From NCBI GenBank assembly GCA_036874045.1, contig CM072343.1, positions 9,382,001-9,446,000 of the forward strand: 64,000 nt of DNA, read 5' to 3'. The stretch comes from Cymodocea nodosa. Its lineage: Eukaryota; Streptophyta; Magnoliopsida; Alismatales; Cymodoceaceae. Of this stretch, positions 59,526-64,000 are shown in pieces. Numbering within the stretch: position 1 is the first letter of the stretch; every line of letters begins with the position of its first letter. The notes beneath the pieces were generated by a model that was not told the DNA's origin, ran no database searches, and saw nothing but the letters and a program-made list of their open reading frames with translations. The position numbers were made by a program, and so were the translations under genes.

Positions 59526-61790
59526 ATGGTCTCCAAGTTCTACAAAGGTTGTGGTAGAGGAAAAGGCAAAAGTAGAAGAGATGCAAAAGGAAAAGAAATA
59601 GAGAATGATGAAGTTCCACGTACTTGGTTCAAGAAAATATTTCGAGTGGACAAAAGGTTAGAAGAACTTTATAGAGATTACTTCTTTTCTCAGGATATAT
59701 TAGATGAAGTTAGACAAGAACTTCAACAAACTGATGCAAGTATTACATATATGGGTATTCGAAGTAAATATGATAGAGAATACAGAATGAAATGTGCTGA
59801 GATTGTATTTTTGGAACAGTATGCAAAATATTTGGAAAAAGGTGTAGGTTCATCAAATAGAACTCCTCAAACTCCTATAAACGGTACAAGACTACATGCA
59901 TTTGAGGAAGAGCATGAATCAGCTATCCCTACTCCTTTATATTCAAAACAAGTAGAATCAGATATTGCTGTAGACAAAACAAAAGTTGATAGTCTTCGAA
60001 AGGCCGTTGCAATAGAAAGTGCCTTAGAAGAATGAATGCAGAAAACTTTTATGGAGCAATTTGAAAAGAAAACAGCAATACTTGAAAAGGAGAAACAAAA
60101 ATGTTATAGAAGAAGGAAAGTCAGAAAAATTATGTCTAAGGAAACAAAGTATATTTAAAAAGGAAAATCAGATGAAATTTTATTTTCAAAGGACAATGTA
60201 TGTCTAGACATTGTACCTTATTGTGCATCTGATAAACTCATCAATTCCGAACACACTGAAACTGATGAAGATAATGAGACTTTATTTTCCCTTGCTAGAA
60301 AGCTTGAGAAGAAATCCAAGTCAAATATAAGCTCAAGTTTTTCTATTAATACAAGTCCTGATGATGCAGAAATTGACAAATCAGAGCATCAAGCACCTGA
60401 CATTGAACAAGTTATTGCAGATATAATTGACAATGTTGAGGCGGTAACTAGTTCAAAGGTTGAATTGTCTGGAGTAGCAGATATTGAAATTGTTAAGACT
60501 CCAGAAGAGCTAAAAGATAACCAGCCTTCTACGGAATCTATAGAAGTAGAGTCTGAGAATTCACAGCATGAATCAATGGAAATATCTGTTGAACAAAATG
60601 AACAATTACAGACAGATACACCGGTTGTAGAATTTGTATAAAAATTGTACTCTAAACATTCTATAGAGACTGAACAGATGAATGTTGAGTATATTGACAA
60701 TGTTCCTAACACTGTTGAAGCTGAAGAATCAAGCTTACCTGAGCAGCTTCAAGATAATATTTTGGAAGAGGAACAACATAACATTCATTTTGAAGAAGAG
60801 GTTCCTGAAGATGAATTAAACTCTGAATCACGACTTCAGGTATCACCTTCTTTGTGTACAATGTTAAACATTCAAGGTAATACAATTCATTTTAGATCTG
60901 AAGAAGCATTGCAGAAATACAATAATCTGATTACATGTCAGATTCTGCATGCTCATCCAATAAAATTCAGAAATTTGATGGACATAAGAGATCTGTTTGA
61001 GTTTCAAGGCCTCATTAAATTCTTGCCAGTAGTAATGAAATGGAAGCAATACACAGAGCTTATTGCAGCTTTTTATTGCAATCTAGTAAAGAATGGAAAT
61101 TTTCTGAAAACTCAAATAAATGAACAGGAGTTTATATTGTCTCTTGAGTTAATTTTTGAAGTTTTAGGATTAAAGAATGAAGGTGTTGTTGTTACCAATA
61201 GATTTGACATGATAAGACAACTGGAATGGAACATTCAGTCTTTATCAAAAATTCCAGATGCATATTCTGAAATGAGATTAATGGAAAATCTAAATGCAGA
61301 GGCAAGGTTTATTGCAAATATATTGCATGCAAATTTATTTAAGAGAGTTGGACACAATATGGAAGTCAGCAGAAGTTGTTTATATGCAACTTATAGCTTG
61401 CTGAATAGAATTCAAATCAATTGGTTTGATGTTTTCACTTCTCAACTACAGCATACGAGTTCAAAGTTATTTTATGGTGATGCTGTATGTAGACTCATTG
61501 CAAGCCAATTGAATTTATCCGACTGGCCCTCTGAAACTAAAGGCATGAGAGCATTTAGTGTCAAAGATTTGCAAAAATTTCAGGCCATACATAAACCTCA
61601 ACGACAACAACAACCTAATACAGACCATATACAACAACAACAACAACAAAGTTATTCAGTTCAAGCAGAATAACAAACCCAGCTACCTCCTGACTTAGAT
61701 GCAGTGCTTAACGACATCAGAAATGATATTAGGCATCTAGGAGATAAAATATATACTGCTATAAGTGATGTACTTAGGAGGGGTCGCTAA
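59526..61790 (+). pseudogene. Element B4 ORF3, plant-transposon-protein-like
   Basis: Full-length homologue (about 754 codons) from ATG 59526 (MVSKFYKGCGRGKGKSRR) to TAA 61788-61790. Three point-type stops: TGA near 60035 (Leu codon in relatives), TAA near 60157 and TAA near 60640 (Glu codons in relatives), plus a TAA in the tail near 61672. The conserved domain is uninterrupted from 60645 to 61673 (FRSEEALQKYNNL, AHPIKFRNLMDIRDLFEFQ, LIFEVLGLKNEGV, ARFIANILHANLFKRVGH, SRSCLYATYSLLNRI), followed by CAA runs. No membrane segment. Confidence 0.78.
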
Positions 61791-62289
61791 CTATTTTTGT
61801 TTGTTTCTGAATACAAAATGTAATGTTTGTATTACTTGTTTGATTCATTGAACAATACATTTTCTGTAAATGTCTTCAATTATTATTCTTGTTTACAGAA
61901 AGAGTTGTTGTAATTATATCTCTTATACATGTATATATATTCTTTGTAATTATCTTTTTGATTAATGACAAAAAGGGGGAGAAATATTATAAAAAGATGA
62001 TTATGATCTTAATTGCATATATATATTATAAAAGGAGATGCTATTTAAATGGTTATTGTAATCTGACAGATGATAATTAGAAAACTGATACTTATATAAT
62101 TATTAACATTTGAGAATTTTAGTTTTGAGAGGTAAAATTTACACAAACAATAGAAATAAGCTTAAGTGAACTTAAGTCAACAAACAAGTTTGTTGAATTA
62201 AAAGTTAACCCAACGAAGGTGCTTTGTTGAGTTATACATATTTCATAATTGATTTAATATGGTTTTGTCATCATCAAAAAGGGGGAGAT
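61791..62289 (+). other. ORF3 to 3' LTR region with polypurine tracts (B4)
   Basis: ACAAAAAGGGGGAGAAAT (about 61969-61986), AAAAGGAGATG (62030-62040) and the LTR-adjacent CAAAAAGGGGGAGAT (62275-62289). No gene. Confidence 0.7.
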
Positions 62290-63868
62290 TGTTGAGTATT
62301 TTTGTTTTGATGATGTGTGCTGAATGAAAATAATCATATTTGCTCAATTACTATTGCTTGTGAAAAGAAATTAAAATCATCAATTAATACAGAAAAAGCT
62401 TACTGATATAAATACTTGTCTGTATTGGATCTGAAGTTAATAACTAGTCATTTCGTTGCATTAATTTCTCATTTAGCTAAACGTTAAGTTAACGTGTGTT
62501 TTTATTGAAAAGCATGAACAGTGCATGTTTAGACAACTCGTTAAGTTAGAGTTTTGTTTGTATAGAGGTCACGTGAGAACTCGTTAAGTTAGAGGCTTAA
62601 AGGTTAAAATAGGTCACGTGATAACTCGTTAAGTTAGTGAGTAAAAGAAGAGACGAACTCGTTAAGTTAGTGTTATACACGTGGTGAAATTATAAATTAC
62701 GAATGTTGTATTGTATCATGTGAGGTGCACATGTTTAACTCGTTAAGTTAACATAACTAAACGCGTTGAGTTGCTATATTGAACACTAAGGCAATGTGTT
62801 AGGTTAGCGTTATAAACTTAAGTTGTTATTTTTGCACGTGGTAAAATTCTTATTATAAAAACATTTGTTTATTACTGGTTCGTTGAGTTATCATAACACA
62901 ACGGAGATGGTTCGTTGAGTTGTCATAACAGAACGGAGATGGTTCGTTGAGATAGCATAACACCACAGACATAGTTCGTTGAGTTAGCTACAGTACTTGT
63001 CACGTGAAATGGCACATGAGGAACTCGTTAAGTTAGAAACGTTAAGTTATATATACTTGTATTACTCATTTAGTTAACATTAAAGTAACGACTTCTTATT
63101 ACATTGATGAAAAACTTTTGGACGAGAAAGTTTATTTTGCAGGAAATTTTTCAGAGATCCAAGACTGATGATTAAAGAAAATTCGAAATATAAATGTGAG
63201 TTAGAACGTGTGTGTTTCGATGAAGGATAAAGAAAAGACGTGGAGAAGTGGAAAACTGGTGGTGGTTAAACGTGAAGGATATGCATGAAATGAAGATACA
63301 ATATAAAAGGCATAGAATTCTCGTTGATCAATTTATCCTTGCACACAAAACGAAAAATCTTTTCAAGGATCAAACCATCCCTACACACCAAAAGAAAAAT
63401 CTTTTTCAGGGATCAAAAACACCTTCTCGGGGAAAATCTCGCAAGTGGAAGAAAGTTCAGTGAAGCATAAAAAGGTAAGATTTTCATCACTGAAGATTTG
63501 AAGTATCAGAAGAAAGCAAATTCAGTGAAGCATGAAAAGACAAGATATTCGTCACTAAAGAATTGCTGAAGAAGAAAAAGAAGAAGAAGAAAGATCTCAA
63601 ATAGGGAGAAAAGTTTTAAATTCCGCAAATTAGTTTTCTTTATTTGTAGTTATGAAATTGTTTAGATGATACATGATATCGAAATATAATTGCATCTACA
63701 ATTTCTGAGGAGAATTGAATTGTATATTGTAATTGAAACCTTGAATAAAAATGATTTTATGAAAACAATGTCACGACTTGTTTTTGAGTTTTAAAGTTTC
63801 AAATATATTTCAGAAAATATTAAGGATACACAATTCACCCCCCTCTTGTGTAGCCATACGATCCTACA
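62290..63868 (+). repeat. Element B4 3' LTR (1579 bp)
   Basis: Begins TGTTGAGTATTTTTG. The U3 array is clearest here: ACTCGTTAAGTTAG at about 62536, 62580, 62624, 62657, 62738 and 63022, GTTCGTTGAGTTA-type at about 62879, 62911, 62943 and 62976, and CACGTG at 62570, 62615, 62678, 62835 and 63001. TATA box 63302-63309. It holds the empty version of the B3 target (about 62870-62885). Confidence 0.92.
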
Positions 63869-64000
63869 ATGTTTAACACCATAAATCAGTCGTACATTAG
63901 ACGTGCCCTTCAAGTACCTAAAGATCCTTTTCACAGCCTGCCAATGACTCTTCCCTGGATTTGACATAAACCTGCTTACAACACTAAAAGGGTAAGCAAG
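63869..64000 (-). pseudogene. pol: Fragment of another Ty1/copia pol (RT-RNase H junction)
   Basis: On the minus strand an uninterrupted frame reads through FSVVSRFMSNPGKSHWQAVK and RIFRYLKGTSNVRLIYGVK, the typical start of the copia RNase H region. It differs from families A-C (their version is ARFQSNPKESH..AVKRIFRYIQG) and continues past the window edge, so intactness is unknown. Confidence 0.82.

Larger units (their letters stand above)
58466..63868 (+). mobile_element. Element B4: 5'-truncated B element (spacer, ORF3, 3' LTR)
   Basis: It starts within the B spacer at TTTATTGATCAGTTTGATCAC and has ORF3, polypurine tracts and a 1579-bp 3' LTR ending CGATCCTACA. gag and pol are missing. On the right it abuts an unrelated copia pol fragment. 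Confidence 0.87.

Overview
This is a gene-poor, AT-rich stretch of a seed-plant nuclear genome. It is built almost entirely of nested LTR retrotransposons, most of them broken. Evidence for a plant: Sirevirus-like Ty1/copia elements with initiator-Met primer-binding sites, an Athila-like Ty3/gypsy gag and LTR with an Asp-type primer-binding site, a plant F-box gene with an F-box-associated domain, and an extra ORF that looks like the 'putative plant transposon protein' domain. No tRNA, rRNA, CRISPR array or bacterial gene was seen. The species cannot be named from the sequence. Family labels A to E are mine.

Layout. 1-122 and 8349-10776: element B0 (minus strand; pol-ORF3 spacer and pol 3' half). 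It is split by complete Sirevirus-like element A (123-8348, plus strand, target duplication AAAGA/AAACA), whose 3' LTR carries solo LTR E1 (6799-7105, duplication GGTAA). B0 pol is cut again by element C (10777 to about 18217, minus strand: 3' LTR, ORF3, spacer, pol), which has lost its 5' half. About 18218-29416: element B1 (plus strand: gag, pol, spacer, ORF3, 3' LTR). 29417-32597: element D1 (plus strand), an Athila-like gag followed by an F-box pseudogene. 32598-51352: element B2 (plus strand: RNase H end, spacer, ORF3, 3' LTR). Its 3' LTR is interrupted by the only full-length B element, B3 (38472-50401, minus strand, perfect duplication TTACT). An 803-bp tandem duplication spans the B2/B3 junction. 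51353-55451: element D2 (minus strand), a second gag-tail plus F-box copy. 55452-56144: element E2, a 299-bp LTR, Met primer site and GC-rich internal stub. 56145-58465: element D3, an Athila-like LTR and a small zinc-knuckle ORF. 58466-63868: element B4 (plus strand: spacer, ORF3, 3' LTR). 63869-64000: piece of a different copia pol (minus strand).

How the parts relate. B and C elements share the order gag-pol, a 1.5-2 kb spacer, ORF3, several polypurine tracts, 3' LTR. ORF3 sits where Sireviruses carry an 'env-like' ORF, but it shows no signal peptide or membrane segment and instead has the transposon-protein-like domain and a Q-rich tail. The spacer holds LTR-like sequence and a TATA-like box upstream of ORF3. 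D1 and D2 share a gag to F-box arrangement with 217-219 bp between the two and the same two stop codons in the F-box gene, so they descend from one gag plus F-box arrangement, probably a transposon carrying a captured gene.

Most coding regions are pseudogenes. The most interesting items are the gag plus F-box element, the integrase-less but recently inserted B3 element, the ORF3 with its possible LTR-derived promoter, and the 803-bp duplication.
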